Part shown: piece after piece, positions 63,765 through 64,000 of the stretch
Numbering within the stretch: the first letter of the stretch is position 1
How the letters are laid out: each line of letters starts with the position of its first letter
NCBI GenBank assembly: GCA_041390685.1
Contig: JAWKPL010000001.1
Span: 310,001 to 374,000 of the forward strand
Reading direction: 5' to 3'
Source of the DNA: JAIBBD01 sp041390685
Lineage (GTDB): Bacteria; Chloroflexota; Dehalococcoidia; UBA2979
Length of the DNA stretch: 64,000 nucleotides
Notes under the pieces: model-generated
What the model saw: the letters and a program-made list of their open reading frames with translations, nothing else
Database searches by the model: none
What the model was told of the DNA's origin: nothing
Position numbers and translations under genes: made by a program

Positions 63765-64000
63765 CTACTCGTCGCCGGCAGCGACGGCGGCCTGAGGCGA
63801 CGGCACGGTCGACGGCCCCTCCACCCGCAGGTCAGGCAGCCAGTGCAGCCACGACGGCAGGTACCAGTTGCGGTCGCCCAGCAGCTCCATCGCCGACGGC
63901 ACGAGGATGAGCCGCACCACCGTCGCATCCAGCAGCACCGCGAACGCCAGGCCGAACCCGAACTGCTGGAACATGACCAGGTCGCCCAGGGCGAACCCGC
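63765..64000 (-). CDS. MMPL/RND family transporter, C-terminal fragment
   Basis: The window ends inside this gene; the last 78 residues are present. GFGLAFAVLLDATVVRLILV followed by PSAMELLGDRNWYLPSWL is the typical last helix pair and ending of MMPL proteins (lipid or siderophore exporters of the RND superfamily). A short Pro/Ala tail follows. The full gene and its partners lie outside. Confidence 0.87.
   Translation of the reverse strand, partial: GFALGDLVMFQQFGFGLAFAVLLDATVVRLILVPSAMELLGDRNWYLPSWLHWLPDLRVEGPSTVPSPQAAVAAGDE

Overview
This is a high-GC bacterial chromosome segment. The 16S rRNA sequence (conserved regions typical of the phylum), the F420-dependent enzyme, the acyl-CoA/enoyl-CoA genes and the promoter style point to Chloroflexota, perhaps a Dehalococcoidia/Tepidiformia-like lineage. 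The phylum is a reasoned guess and the class is weaker. No insertion sequence, phage module or CRISPR array was seen.

Layout. 1-8.6 kb: the end of a zinc alcohol dehydrogenase, a UspA protein, a GH65 disaccharide phosphorylase with beta-phosphoglucomutase, a FmdB zinc ribbon, two MFS transporters, a phosphotriesterase-like amidohydrolase and a PNPOx-fold protein. 8.6-14.7 kb: acyl-CoA dehydrogenase, GNAT, ClpC and ribosomal protein S1. 14.9-22.3 kb: ribosomal RNA. The operon reads leftward as 16S, tRNA-Ile, tRNA-Ala, 23S, initiator tRNA-Met, then a terminator. The 5S gene lies about 1.5 kb further on with its own promoter, beyond two opposite-strand RDD membrane protein genes. 22.4-30.1 kb: a def-yajC-secD-secF operon (SecF has an unusual extracytoplasmic insertion), a frame-disrupted DUF2007-like locus, a quinone oxidoreductase and priA.

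30.3-50.7 kb is the core of the window, a very dense trehalose/alpha-glucan locus. On the plus strand it carries glgX, glgE, treS-maltokinase, glgB, a GH57 glucanotransferase, treZ, treY and a ROK sugar kinase, mostly joined by 4-nt start/stop overlaps. On the minus strand it carries otsB-otsA and glgC. Three trehalose routes (OtsAB, TreYZ, TreS) sit beside the GlgE pathway (TreS, maltokinase, GlgE, GlgB), so carbon could cycle between sugar nucleotide, trehalose, maltose-1-phosphate and branched glucan. No glgA, glgP or glgM is in the window. The 3' end of glgE and the first kilobase of treS contain a cluster of small indels that look like assembly errors.

50.8-64 kb holds mixed metabolism: an F420-dependent LLM oxidoreductase, alpha/beta hydrolases, a PPK2 polyphosphate kinase, an SDR, an enoyl-CoA hydratase, a Na/Ca exchanger, a large membrane-anchored beta-propeller, an AEC transporter, a lipoprotein and the end of an MMPL transporter.

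A recurring feature is a TANNNT -10 box. At several genes (priA, def, otsB, the HAD gene, qor, the first RDD gene) it lies only 6-7 nt before an ATG/GTG start with no Shine-Dalgarno sequence, which predicts leaderless mRNAs. At two loci the leaderless start would open a short ORF whose stop overlaps the start of the main gene.
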